DNA of 64,000 nt, from NCBI RefSeq assembly GCF_002234615.1, contig NZ_NMQW01000025.1, positions 62,001 through 126,000 of the forward strand, given 5' to 3'. The translations under genes were made by a program, and so were the position numbers. The DNA comes from Paenibacillus rigui (GTDB lineage: Bacteria; Bacillota; Bacilli; Paenibacillales; NBRC-103111). Shown one piece after another: positions 8,752 to 17,422 of the stretch; within the stretch, counting starts at the first letter, position 1, and every line of letters begins with the position of its first letter. The notes below the pieces were generated by a model, which was not told where the DNA came from, did no database searches, and saw only the letters and a list, made by a program, of their open reading frames with translations.

Positions 8752-10158
8752 CTACCCCATATTGAACAGCAGCTGGACCTCAGTCCCGGCGCCTTCGGAG
8801 CTCTCGATGTAAATCGAGCCGCCCTGCAGCTCCATCAGCTGCTTGCACAGCGGCAGACCGAGCCCGTGGGACCGCGCAGAGATGACCCGGTGCTGCTTCA
8901 GCTCGGATGGAAGGAACAAGGCGTGCTTCTCCTGCTCGGGGATGCCCTTGCCATCGTCGGTAATGCATACCCGCCCGCGGCCCTCGTGCTCGTCGAGCTG
9001 GATATGCAGATGGCTGCATTCACTGTGCTTCAGCACGTTATCGATCATATTGAACAGCACCTGCTGGGTACGCTGCGGATCGAGATAAGCCTCGCAGGAA
9101 GCCAGCCGCACCGTGGTGCGGATCGAGGACTTCTGGATCGTCGGCTCCAGAATCCGCAGACTGTCCGTAATGACGGCGGCAAGATCGAGCCGCTCCAGCC
9201 GGACACTCCACGTCTCGTTCCCCTTGAGCGAGGTTTGCAGCAAATCCTCCACCATGTGCAGCAGCTTCCCGCTTTCCTTGCGGATATAGCTGTTGCAGGT
9301 TTGGATATCCCCCGGCTGGTTCATCTTGGCGATCAAATCGGAGAAGCCGATGATGGAGGTCAGCGGCGTTTTCAATTCGTGCGTCATGTTGTCGTAGAAG
9401 GTCTTCTGCTTGCCCTGCTCATAGTGAAGCATCTGAATGTGCTGCTGCAGCGCATCGGACATATGATTGAAGTCTTTGGCCAGCTCCTTGACCTCGTCCT
9501 GGCTGTGGACGACGATTTTTTTGCTGAAATCACCGATGGATACAAGCTTCAGCGCCTGCTTCAAGTCATGAAGCGGCCTCATCAGAATCGAGAAGAAGGA
9601 ATAGCTCGCGAGAAGCGAGATCAACAGGCAGCCCAAAGCGACGCCGATAAACCAGTACCGCATCTGTACCTGCGTCTCCACATGCTGCTTCAGGTCAAGC
9701 AGGTAGCGGAAGCCGCCTACAATCTTGCCCTCATACCAGAAGGGAGCCGCATAAATCAAATATTGCGTATCGTCGGCTTCGGTCAGAACCGTAGCCGTCT
9801 GCCCGGCAAGAGCTGCCTGAATGTCGCCTCGCTTCAGCAAATTTTGTTTGTCGCCGCTGTTCCCGACAATCGTTTCGTCCAAGGCAAACAGCTGCACCTG
9901 GAAGTTGCTGTTGGCGGCCAGATGCGAGGCGATTAAAGGCGCGTAAGTGCCGGAAAACAGCTGCTCGATATTGATTTTTTTATCGTTGACGATTTTTAAC
10001 GCTTCGATCCGGTGCAGCGCGTAATATTGGCTTAACGTCTGCGTGTCCCGTTCGATCATGCTTTTGCCGAGCGTATAATTGACGATGAAATACATCGCGG
10101 TTAGCAGCATCAAGATGGTGACGGTATGCTGGAGAAACAGCTTGTTCCGCAGGCCCAT
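8752..10158 (-). CDS. Sensor histidine kinase with extracytoplasmic domain and HAMP
   Basis: This 468-residue kinase has a membrane segment at about 10-28, an extracytoplasmic sensor of about 130 residues, a second membrane segment at about 169-192 and a HAMP linker at about 193-245. The HisKA phospho-acceptor is His260 in MTHELKTPLTSIIGF. The ATPase domain shows an N-box (NMIDNVLKHS), G1 (DDGKGIP) and G2 (SHGLGLPLCKQL). Start 10158 follows the regulator stop by 3 bases and has GGAGGG 7 bases upstream, so the pair is translationally linked. It likely senses an external or binding-protein-borne signal and controls the adjacent importer; the ligand is unknown. Confidence 0.92.
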   Translation of the reverse strand: MGLRNKLFLQHTVTILMLLTAMYFIVNYTLGKSMIERDTQTLSQYYALHRIEALKIVNDKKINIEQLFSGTYAPLIASHLAANSNFQVQLFALDETIVGNSGDKQNLLKRGDIQAALAGQTATVLTEADDTQYLIYAAPFWYEGKIVGGFRYLLDLKQHVETQVQMRYWFIGVALGCLLISLLASYSFFSILMRPLHDLKQALKLVSIGDFSKKIVVHSQDEVKELAKDFNHMSDALQQHIQMLHYEQGKQKTFYDNMTHELKTPLTSIIGFSDLIAKMNQPGDIQTCNSYIRKESGKLLHMVEDLLQTSLKGNETWSVRLERLDLAAVITDSLRILEPTIQKSSIRTTVRLASCEAYLDPQRTQQVLFNMIDNVLKHSECSHLHIQLDEHEGRGRVCITDDGKGIPEQEKHALFLPSELKQHRVISARSHGLGLPLCKQLMELQGGSIYIESSEGAGTEVQLLFNMG

Positions 10159-10161
10159 CGG

Positions 10162-10830
10162 CTATCCCTCCAGCTTGTAGCCCATGCCGTGAACGGTAGC
10201 GATCATGGGATCATGGGGCTTTATTTTTTCCCGCAGCCGGTTCACCATCATATCGACGGAGCGGGTCTGTCCATAATATTCGAATCCCCATACCTGCTCC
10301 AAAATTTCCTCGCGGGTGAACACCTTCTTCGGATGGCTGCACAGCAGCCAGAGGAAATCGAATTCCTTGCTGGTTGTCTTGATGGGGAGGCTGGCTACCT
10401 TCAGCGACCTCTCCCGTTTATCGATCTCCATTACGCCGATGTGCAGGGCTTCCGCGGCCGGCGCAGCCGCCTTCATCCGCCGCATCACGGCACGGATCCG
10501 CACAATCAGCTCGCGGGTCTCGAAAGGCTTGGTCAAGTAATCGTCCGCTCCGAGCTGAAACCCGAGAATTTTATCGTTCATTTCGTTTTTGGCAGTCAAG
10601 ACGATAACAGGAATGGTGGCATACTGCTGCTGCAGCGTTTGAAGCAGCTCCAGCCCGGAACGGTCCGGCAGCATCAGATCAAGCAGGATCAGATCGGTTG
10701 TCCGCTTATTAAGCGCTTCCATGCCTGCGGCGACGGATCCGGCGATCACCGGCTTAAAGCCCTCCACCTCCAGGCTCAGCTTCAGCAGCATTTGAATGCT
10801 CGGGTCATCTTCGATGATTAAAATATTCAT
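10162..10830 (-). CDS. OmpR/PhoB-family response regulator
   Basis: This 222-residue regulator has a receiver domain (acidic pair EDD at 7-9, phospho-acceptor Asp51 in LLDLMLPD, conserved Lys in LTKPFE) and a C-terminal winged helix ending in VHGMGYKLEG. ATG 10830 fits the usual MNILIIEDD start; TTG 10857 upstream would add nine residues and is less likely. It is the first gene of the minus-strand run and partners the kinase 3 bases downstream. It probably activates its own operon and the importer genes. Confidence 0.93.
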   Translation of the reverse strand: MNILIIEDDPSIQMLLKLSLEVEGFKPVIAGSVAAGMEALNKRTTDLILLDLMLPDRSGLELLQTLQQQYATIPVIVLTAKNEMNDKILGFQLGADDYLTKPFETRELIVRIRAVMRRMKAAAPAAEALHIGVMEIDKRERSLKVASLPIKTTSKEFDFLWLLCSHPKKVFTREEILEQVWGFEYYGQTRSVDMMVNRLREKIKPHDPMIATVHGMGYKLEG

Positions 10831-10878
10831 GAGGTGCAGCACCCTTTCTTCCCCCAAGGTCGTAAGCTTTTGACCTCC

Positions 10879-10906
10879 ATTATACGACTCCTGTCGATTC
10901 CTTCAA
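10879..10906 (-). promoter_or_regulatory. Sigma-A promoter of the response regulator gene
   Basis: Read on the minus strand this is TTGAAG, a 16-base spacer, then TATAAT. The -10 occupies 10879-10884 and the -35 occupies 10901-10906, leaving a leader of about 40 bases before ATG 10830. Confidence 0.65.
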
Positions 10907-11111
10907 CCACAATGTTTCGCTCCGTCTCCTTCAAAAACGTAAAAAAGGCAAGAAATTGACTTAATTGTGACGGAAATAAAGGGGCCGGGGGTGAAATGTT
11001 TCCAGAGTTAAAAGATGGGCATATCATTTTGGGAGCGCATCCTTTACACTTAGTTGAGGTCATTAAATATTAGGAGACCAAGGCAAAGACTCGGAGAGGA
11101 AGATTTAAAGA

Positions 11112-12104
11112 ATGACATTAGAAGCGGCTGGCGGATGGCGCACAGACATCGCACCCTACGAAAGACCAAGGATGAGGCACAGTATATGGCAAATGATGAA
11201 TACGCTGGTTCCTTTTGCACTGCTTTGGTATCTCGCTTATGAAAGTTTATCGGTTTCGTATTGGATCACCCTTCCTTTAACTATGTTAGCAGGCGGGTTT
11301 CTGGTCCGCATATTTATCATTTTTCATGACTGCTGCCATAAATCGTTCTTCAAAAGCCGCACGGCCAATGAAATCATTGGCACCATTACAGGAATATTAA
11401 CCTGCTGCCCCTATCATCAGTGGAAACATAGCCACAGCGTACATCATGCCTCCAGCGGCAACCTGAACAAACGGGGAGTCGGGGATATATGGACGCTGAC
11501 GGTCAAGGAATACGCATCCTCTTCCAAGGTTCGCCGTCTGATTTACAGGCTGTACCGCAATCCTTTCGTCATGTTTCTGATCGGTCCGATCTATATTTTC
11601 CTGATCGACTACCGCTTTAACCGCAAGCGCGCCGGGTGGAAGGAGCGGCTCAATACGTATATCACGAATTTGAGCATTGCAGGCGGAGCGGGAACGCTGA
11701 GCTGGCTGATCGGCTGGCAGGAATTTCTGCTGGTGCAGGGCCCCATCTTTTTCATTTCGGGGATGCTCGGGATTTGGCTCTTTTATGTTCAGCACACGTT
11801 CGAGGAAACGTATTATGAGAATGAGGACGAGTGGGATTACGTAAAGGCTGCGCTGCAGGGAAGTTCATATTACAAGCTGCCGAAGCTGCTTCACTGGATT
11901 ACCGGCAACATCGGTTTTCACCATATCCATCACCTGAGTCCAAGGGTACCGAACTATTACCTGGAGACGGTGCACAACACGAATCCGGTCTTAAGGGATG
12001 TACAGACGATTACGCTCAAATCGAGTCTTCGTTCGCTCAAGTTCCGGGTATGGTGCGAGCAGAGCAAAAGGTTTTTAAGCTATAAGGATATGAAGCGGGG
12101 ATGA
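11112..12104 (+). CDS. Membrane fatty acid (acyl-lipid) desaturase
   Basis: This 330-residue integral membrane desaturase has the three His boxes: HDCCH (about 75-79), HSHSVHH (about 111-117) and HHIHH (about 272-276). Hydrophobic pairs of segments lie at about 30-75 and 155-225. It inserts a double bond into phospholipid acyl chains using a di-iron centre and keeps the membrane fluid in the cold. The start is preceded by GAGGAAG about 9 bases upstream. It is divergent from the two-component operon and is followed by a terminator at 12149. The family match is strong; bond position is not determinable. Confidence 0.9.
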   Translation: MTLEAAGGWRTDIAPYERPRMRHSIWQMMNTLVPFALLWYLAYESLSVSYWITLPLTMLAGGFLVRIFIIFHDCCHKSFFKSRTANEIIGTITGILTCCPYHQWKHSHSVHHASSGNLNKRGVGDIWTLTVKEYASSSKVRRLIYRLYRNPFVMFLIGPIYIFLIDYRFNRKRAGWKERLNTYITNLSIAGGAGTLSWLIGWQEFLLVQGPIFFISGMLGIWLFYVQHTFEETYYENEDEWDYVKAALQGSSYYKLPKLLHWITGNIGFHHIHHLSPRVPNYYLETVHNTNPVLRDVQTITLKSSLRSLKFRVWCEQSKRFLSYKDMKRG

Positions 12105-12148
12105 GACAGCTGACCGGCAGTCGGCTCTCTTTCCGTAAAATATAGAAA

Positions 12149-12194
12149 AAAAGAGGCTTTCCTTCCGTCATCCGGCGGTTGGAGGGCCTCTTTT
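12149..12194 (+). terminator. Rho-independent terminator after desaturase
   Basis: AAAAGAGGC...GCCTCTTTT arms, with an additional inner pairing (ttcc/ggag), form a hairpin ending in a T-run. It is also usable from the minus strand for the 12235 gene. Confidence 0.7.
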
Positions 12195-12234
12195 CGTGTT
12201 TCTTGCAGTTCGGCTCGATGTCATGAGGGGGCGG

Positions 12235-13954
12235 TTAGCTTAATGGCGCTGTTTTGACCGCTTCCGCCGCTTCGATTACTTTAGGCTCCTTAGGCTTATC
12301 GGACTCATTTCCGGTGAGAGTCAGTGCCTGTTTCTCAGCTGCCAGATCCCATGCCACCTTCAACAGGTAGAGACAGAGCAGCACATTGATCCATGAGGTA
12401 AAAAAGAGGGTGAAGTTGTAGGCGGCCGCCCCCTTCGTTGCATTGTAAAAGACAGCATACGTATTCATAAAGACCGTTAAGCTGAAGCCTGCGGCAAGCC
12501 ATAACAGCCGCCGGTCCTTCAAGCCGCTGTAAGCGAGCAAGGCAAGAGCGGCTGCGGGAAACAAGTAACGCTCGTGCATGCTTGACGAGAAGGTGAAGAC
12601 TCCGGCAATTTGCAGCAGCGCTGCCAGAGGAGCCAGCCTGGCTCCGCCCTTGTGATATACCCGCCACGAGAACAGCGTGATCAGGACGATGAACGCCATT
12701 CCCCACGTATGGTAGCTGAACAGGAACAGCACCGAAGTATCCTGCTTGTAATTGGCTCCGAGCAGTGCGAAGAAATTGTAAGCATTGACGGATGCGTAAG
12801 GATATTCGTTCACGGTACCTGCATACAGCTTATACAGCCACAGCGGGCTTTGGCCGATCGAGAAGGGCAGCGCCACGACGAGGATCGTTCCCTATGGCGG
12901 AAGCGGCCGCGACAAGCCAAGGCTTCCACTGCTTGCGCCGGATCAGCTCGAACCCGAGCAGCGGCAGGTACAGAATGCCCTGCGGCTTCATCAGTACGGC
13001 AGCGGTGAACACGACGGTTGCCCATGCGAGCCGGCCCCGGCTAAGTAGAATGGCAGCTCCCACTACCATCAAGGTGAAAAAGGAATCGACCTGTCCCCAG
13101 AAGGTCGAATTGATGAAAACGGCCGGATTGAACGTATAGAACGCCGCAATCAACAGGCTTAGCTCGAAAGAAACGGACTTGCGGGCAACCCTGTACAGCA
13201 GGTAAGCGGTCGCCACATCCGCCACGATCGAAGGCAGCTTGATGAGCAGTGTGAAATAGGGGCTCAGGGCGGACGCAGCCGACAGCTTTCCGACAGCATA
13301 TAGAATATAGACGTAGAAGGGCGGGTAGTCGCTGGAGCCGTTCACGTAGAAGCCGGTCAAATGATCTGCTGCCGCAGCGGCCCAGCTTTTGAACAGGCTG
13401 ATGTCAAAAGGATGCCCGGCGATCCACGGCGCCGCCGCGATTCTCAGGAGCAGGCCGGTGCCGAGCGCCGTCCATACGAGCGCCTGCTTCTGGCGAGTAC
13501 TGAGGCGGAGCGCCGGCTTCACTCGGGCGATCCAGGCGCAGCCGGCCGCCGCGAGCAGGAAGAACAGCACCGTATAGACGGCCAGCGGCGTCGAATACGC
13601 GGCGTCCGCGCTCACGCCTCCGGCGCGCCCGCCGAACCCGGCTCCCCCTGCGGGAGGAGCCGGGCCGCCTTTGGCGCTGCCGCCGCCGCCGCGAGCCGCA
13701 GCGCCCTGCGCGCTGGCGCTATCGCCCGCAGGTGCTCCCTGCGGCCGCTGCTGCCCCTGCGGGCCTTGTCCGGCCCGCTGACCGGGCGCGGGACCGCCGC
13801 CTTGGCCGCCGAAGCTCTGCTGCGGCCTGCCGATCCCGGAGGAAGCCGCGCCGCTTCCTTGATAGCTGCTTATAGAGTATACGCACAAGCCTGCGGATAC
13901 GATCAGAATCAGGCTCATTGCAATCCAGAGCGACTGTTTTTTTAACAGGGACAT
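12235..13954 (-). pseudogene. Gpi18-like membrane glycosyltransferase gene, frameshifted
   Basis: Two frames together encode one GT-C type multi-membrane protein of about 572 residues. The first part (start 13954, AAAGGAG upstream) has a signal/anchor, a Gly-Pro-Gln-Ala-rich loop at about 32-110, then membrane segments with the Gpi18-like acidic loop HPFDISLFKSW and SSDYPPFYVYILYAVGK. Frame is lost near 12888-12889. An extra T in GTTCCC turns AIG-TILVVALPFSIG into a terminating frame, and the other frame continues smoothly to 12235 with the remaining membrane helices. It is either a true inactivating indel or a sequence error. The intact family (COG5542) transfers mannose-type sugars from a lipid carrier. 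Confidence 0.75.
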
Positions 13955-14096
13955 CCCCGTTCACTCCTTTCATTCACGCCAGCATAGTTTAACTCCATTA
14001 TGCCCTTCGGAACTGAATGCGTGCTTAACGGAAACTGATGGTTCCCTGAATGTTGAAGCTGATTCCAGAAGTTAGAACAAGGGATCTACTTGCAAA

Positions 14097-14111
14097 TGAA
14101 AATCATTATCA
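14097..14111. promoter_or_regulatory. Fur box in promoter of the Btr-like gene
   Basis: TGAAAATCATTATCA matches the 7-1-7 Fur consensus TGATAATnATTATCA with one mismatch. It lies within an apparent promoter, TTGCAA (14090-14095) - 18 bases - TATAAT (14114-14119), so iron-replete Fur would block RNA polymerase. Confidence 0.85.
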
Positions 14112-14160
14112 TTTATAATTTTGATGAATCTTGTTCAACATCTGGAAAGGAGCGGGGCTT

Positions 14161-15726
14161 ATGCATCCGGTTCAACCCCTCCGCGAGCTCACATTGCAAT
14201 ACATAGATACGTGTGAATATAAGGTGCCTCAGCATCGCAGTCACGAGACGATGACCGAAGAATATGAGGCTTTTGGCTTTGTGCTGAAAGGGGCCGTCCA
14301 GGTGACTTTAACCGCCGGACAGCAGCAGCGGACTGCCAAAATCTCGTTCGGGGACGTGTTTTTTCTCCCCTCGTCCAGCTTATGCACGATCCGCAACAAG
14401 GAGAAACAGCCCGCTCAGGTCATTCTTATCCGTTTTTTAACCTCCATGAGGCCGGCTGGCGCGGGCACGGCTTCTCTATTCGGAGCCTTCCTTCCTCAGA
14501 AGGATTTGAAGCTGCACCGCTTTCGGATGCCCAGAATATACAGCTGGATTCAGGATCTATGGAACGAAGGCTTGCAGCAGCAGGAGCCTTCCCAATATTT
14601 CCAAGTCCAGTCCTACCTTTACGCGATAGCGGCCGAATGTATGTCAGCGGCAGGGAAGCCCAGCGTAACAGACGATCATCTGATCGATTACGTTCATCAA
14701 GTCAAACAGCAAATGGTAGAGCATTGCGGCGCACCGATGGATGTGGAGGAGATGGCCCGTTTATCCGGGGCCAGCTACACGCGTTTTTATCAAGTCTTCA
14801 AAAAGCATACCGGGCACAGCCCGCTCCAATATATGACGGTTGCCCGAATGAATAAGGCGCTCCGTCTTTTGGCTAACGGTCCATCCTCCGTTACGGAAGT
14901 TGCCCATGCCGTAGGCTATCCGGATGAGCTGTATTTCAGCCGTCTGTTCAAGAAGCACATGGGCTTGTCCCCTACGGAATATGCGGCTTGCGCCAAGACG
15001 AGGGTGGCCAACCTGTGTCCCGTATTTGGTGGCGATTTCAAGGTGCTGGGCCTCTCCCCGGTGCTGGAGCTCCAGAGGGAATGGTATACCGATTCGAACA
15101 AGGACAAGTATTACAAGCAGATCGAGCAGTGCAAGCCTGATCTCATCTTCACGGCACCGGTTGCTGAGGACGTGTACCGTATATTGTCGCAGATTGCCCC
15201 TGTCGTGATGATTCAGTGGAAGGGCTATTCCTGGAAAAAGCGTCTGCAGCAGATCGGCAGCAGGCTTGGAATTCCGACCGTGGCAGAGCGCTGGCTGGCT
15301 TATTTTCAAGTCAAAGTGGAGCATGCGAGAGGCCATTTGCAGCGGCATTTGGGAGAGGAGCCGTTTCTGGTCGTCAGCGCCTTGAAGCCGTTTTACCGGG
15401 TATATGGGCTGCAGCGCATGAAGGTGAAGGACTTGTTTTACGATGAGCTGCGGGTCAAGCCGCCCGCCGCGGCCGAGCAGATCACGTTCTGGGATGTCGA
15501 TTCCCTGGCGGACATCGCCTCATTGGACTGCGGCAATATTCTCATTCTTGCGCCGGCCTCGCTACCGGACGAGCATTGTATCCGCATGGAGGAGGAGTGG
15601 CTTCAGCTCAAACGCAGCAGGCGGCAGAAGCACTGCATTTTTATCAGGCATGAGGAGCCTCTGCTGTACAACGCCTCTTTTTATGAAGGGCTGATGGATC
15701 AGTTCGTCGATCATTTTATCGGCTGA
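14161..15726 (+). CDS. btr: AraC-family regulator fused to a siderophore-binding domain (Btr-like)
   Basis: This 521-residue protein has three parts. An N-terminal cupin-like region spans about 1-130. A double helix-turn-helix of AraC type spans about 185-290 (MDVEEMARLSGASYTRFYQVFKKHTG and VTEVAHAVGYPDELYFSRLFKKH, cut here by function). A C-terminal FecB/BtuF-type ligand domain spans about 300-521 (CKPDLIFTAPVAEDVYRIL). Length and layout match Bacillus Btr (YbbB), which binds ferric bacillibactin inside the cell and activates uptake genes. ATG 14161 follows AAAGGAG at 8 bases; an upstream TTG at 14131 lacks a site. A Fur box lies in its promoter and the siderophore importer follows, so it should be the local activator. 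Confidence 0.88.
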   Translation: MHPVQPLRELTLQYIDTCEYKVPQHRSHETMTEEYEAFGFVLKGAVQVTLTAGQQQRTAKISFGDVFFLPSSSLCTIRNKEKQPAQVILIRFLTSMRPAGAGTASLFGAFLPQKDLKLHRFRMPRIYSWIQDLWNEGLQQQEPSQYFQVQSYLYAIAAECMSAAGKPSVTDDHLIDYVHQVKQQMVEHCGAPMDVEEMARLSGASYTRFYQVFKKHTGHSPLQYMTVARMNKALRLLANGPSSVTEVAHAVGYPDELYFSRLFKKHMGLSPTEYAACAKTRVANLCPVFGGDFKVLGLSPVLELQREWYTDSNKDKYYKQIEQCKPDLIFTAPVAEDVYRILSQIAPVVMIQWKGYSWKKRLQQIGSRLGIPTVAERWLAYFQVKVEHARGHLQRHLGEEPFLVVSALKPFYRVYGLQRMKVKDLFYDELRVKPPAAAEQITFWDVDSLADIASLDCGNILILAPASLPDEHCIRMEEEWLQLKRSRRQKHCIFIRHEEPLLYNASFYEGLMDQFVDHFIG

Positions 15727-15806
15727 TGGACGTATGAAGAAAAATCCATGCCGGCTGAAGAAATGTCTATTCTCGCTGCCGTCAGAATGTGTAAAATGAG
15801 TATAGA

Positions 15807-15821
15807 TGATAATGATTATCA
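15807..15821. promoter_or_regulatory. Perfect Fur box upstream of nitroreductase/importer operon
   Basis: TGATAATGATTATCA is a perfect 7-1-7 Fur operator. It lies 68 bases before the nitroreductase start and should place the whole 15889-20221 block under iron control. Confidence 0.92.
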
Positions 15822-15888
15822 CTTTCATCTCGAAATAGGAGCTTGCCGTAAGGTCATATACATGCTTCAAACAGGAGGTTTTGCATCC

Positions 15889-16449
15889 ATGGAGTTAGCC
15901 CGGATTATCAAGGAACGACGCTCGGTGCATCAATTCGAGGCTCGTCCCGTTTCGCTGGAACAGGTTGCCGATCTGCTGAACACGGCGGTATGGGTTCCGA
16001 ATCATAAAATGACGCAGCCTTGGCGATTCGTAATCGTGCACGGGGAAGGCCGCAGAAGGCTTGCAGACATTGCCCGTGCCGCTGCCGAGAAAAGAGATCC
16101 CGCGAACGCGAAGGAGCTCGGCCAAAAATTTTATGACCGGTTCCTGTCGGTCCCTATGTTCATTGCCGTCATCATGAAGGAGAATACCCATCCCGTCGTC
16201 TGGGAGGAGGATTACGCGTCCACCAGCTGCCTTATTCATAATTTCAGCCTGCTGGCGTGGGAGCAGGGGCTTGGGCTCGTCTGGGAGACGTATCCGCTGC
16301 TGCACAACCCGGAATTCCGCGACGTGTTCGGAGCCGGACCCGGTGAGAAAATCATCGGCAGCCTCCATGTGGGCTATCCCGCCAAAATCCCCCCGGCCCA
16401 GCCAAGAATCCCGGCCGAGCAGCTGCTCACCGTCATCGATCAAGCGTGA
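15889..16449 (+). CDS. Nitroreductase-family flavoprotein in siderophore operon
   Basis: This 186-residue nitroreductase-fold protein begins with the FMN-phosphate motif MELARIIKERRSVHQFEARP and carries VWVPNHKMTQPWRFVIV, the usual FMN-contact stretch. ATG 15889 has AGGAGG 10 bases upstream; longer in-frame readings run through the Fur box and are not credible. Family members use FMN and NAD(P)H to reduce nitro, quinone or other acceptors. It is the first gene after a perfect Fur box and is followed, 19 bases later, by the siderophore permease. A role in reductive iron release from the imported siderophore, or in protecting the catecholate/quinone form, is a reasonable inference. Confidence 0.85.
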   Translation: MELARIIKERRSVHQFEARPVSLEQVADLLNTAVWVPNHKMTQPWRFVIVHGEGRRRLADIARAAAEKRDPANAKELGQKFYDRFLSVPMFIAVIMKENTHPVVWEEDYASTSCLIHNFSLLAWEQGLGLVWETYPLLHNPEFRDVFGAGPGEKIIGSLHVGYPAKIPPAQPRIPAEQLLTVIDQA

Positions 16450-16468
16450 TGGGGATGCCTGCTGACCG

Positions 16469-17422
16469 ATGAAGCTGAGAACGCTGTTTGCCGCACTGAT
16501 GATTTTATCCATTGCGTCCATATTTATCGGGGTGAAGGATATACGCCCGTGGGATCTGTTCCGGCTGAGCCAGGACCAGCTTCATGTGCTGTTCATTTCC
16601 CGGTTTCCGAGGCTGTTCAGCATCTGGATGGCTGGTATCAGTATGGGGGTCGTCGGCTTGATTATGCAGCAGCTGACGCGCAACAAGTTCGTTTCTCCGA
16701 CGACGGGAGGGACGGACGACTCCGCCAGATTGGGGATTCTGGTCTCGCTGATGCTGTTCACCGGCGCGACGCCGATGCAGAAGATGCTCGTCGCTTTTGC
16801 GTTTGCACTGCTGGGGACGTTCGTTTTTATGAAAATATTGGATAAGGTCAAATACAAGGATACGATTTTTATCCCGCTCGTGGGCCTCATGTTCGGGGGC
16901 ATTGTCACGTCCTTCTCGACCTTCATCGCTTACAAATACGATTTGGTTCAAAATTTATCTTCCTGGCTTCAAGGGAATTTCGCTTTGACGATGAAAGGCC
17001 GCTACGAGCTGCTGTACATTAGTATTCCGGTCGTCCTTATCGCTTATTTGTACGCCAACCGGTTTACGATTGCCGGTATGGGAGAGGAGTTTTCCGTCAA
17101 TCTGGGGTTGAATTACAAGCAGGTCGTCAACCTGGGCCTGATCATTGTCGCTCTGGCCTCCTCGGTCGTCATGCTGACGGTGGGAACGATTCCGTTTCTC
17201 GGACTCATCATTCCGAACATCGTCACCCTGTATAACGGCGATCATCTGAAAAAAAACCTCCCGCACACCGCTTTGCTCGGAGCCGTCTTCGTCCTGTTTT
17301 GCGATATTTTGGGGCGGGTGATCATTTACCCGTTCGAAATTCCGATCGGCCTGACCGTCGGGGTGCTCGGGAGCGCGATATTTCTTTACTTATTGTTGAG
17401 GAGAAAGGCATATGACTTATAA
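16469..17422 (+). CDS. yclN: Siderophore ABC importer permease 1 (YclN-like)
   Basis: This 317-residue FecCD-family permease has about 9-10 membrane segments. The cytoplasmic coupling region contains GTIPFLGLIIPNIVTLYNGDH, a typical FecCD block. Length and gene order (317, 315, 252 and 328 residues) parallel Bacillus yclNOPQ, which imports petrobactin. It overlaps the next permease gene by 11 bases, indicating translational coupling. The site before ATG 16469 is weak (GGGGAT), consistent with coupling to the nitroreductase gene. Confidence 0.88.
   Translation: MKLRTLFAALMILSIASIFIGVKDIRPWDLFRLSQDQLHVLFISRFPRLFSIWMAGISMGVVGLIMQQLTRNKFVSPTTGGTDDSARLGILVSLMLFTGATPMQKMLVAFAFALLGTFVFMKILDKVKYKDTIFIPLVGLMFGGIVTSFSTFIAYKYDLVQNLSSWLQGNFALTMKGRYELLYISIPVVLIAYLYANRFTIAGMGEEFSVNLGLNYKQVVNLGLIIVALASSVVMLTVGTIPFLGLIIPNIVTLYNGDHLKKNLPHTALLGAVFVLFCDILGRVIIYPFEIPIGLTVGVLGSAIFLYLLLRRKAYDL

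Noticed and set aside
10162-12104. Two-component pair plus desaturase as a DesK/DesR/des cold-sensing system
   Set aside because: The regulator is OmpR/PhoB type, not NarL type, the kinase has a large extracytoplasmic sensor rather than DesK's multi-helix sensor, and the genes are divergent, with the pair leading into the importer operon.
15748-15888. N-terminal extension of the nitroreductase to 15748
   Set aside because: It would translate across the perfect Fur box; the AGGAGG-preceded ATG at 15889 gives the normal family N-terminus.
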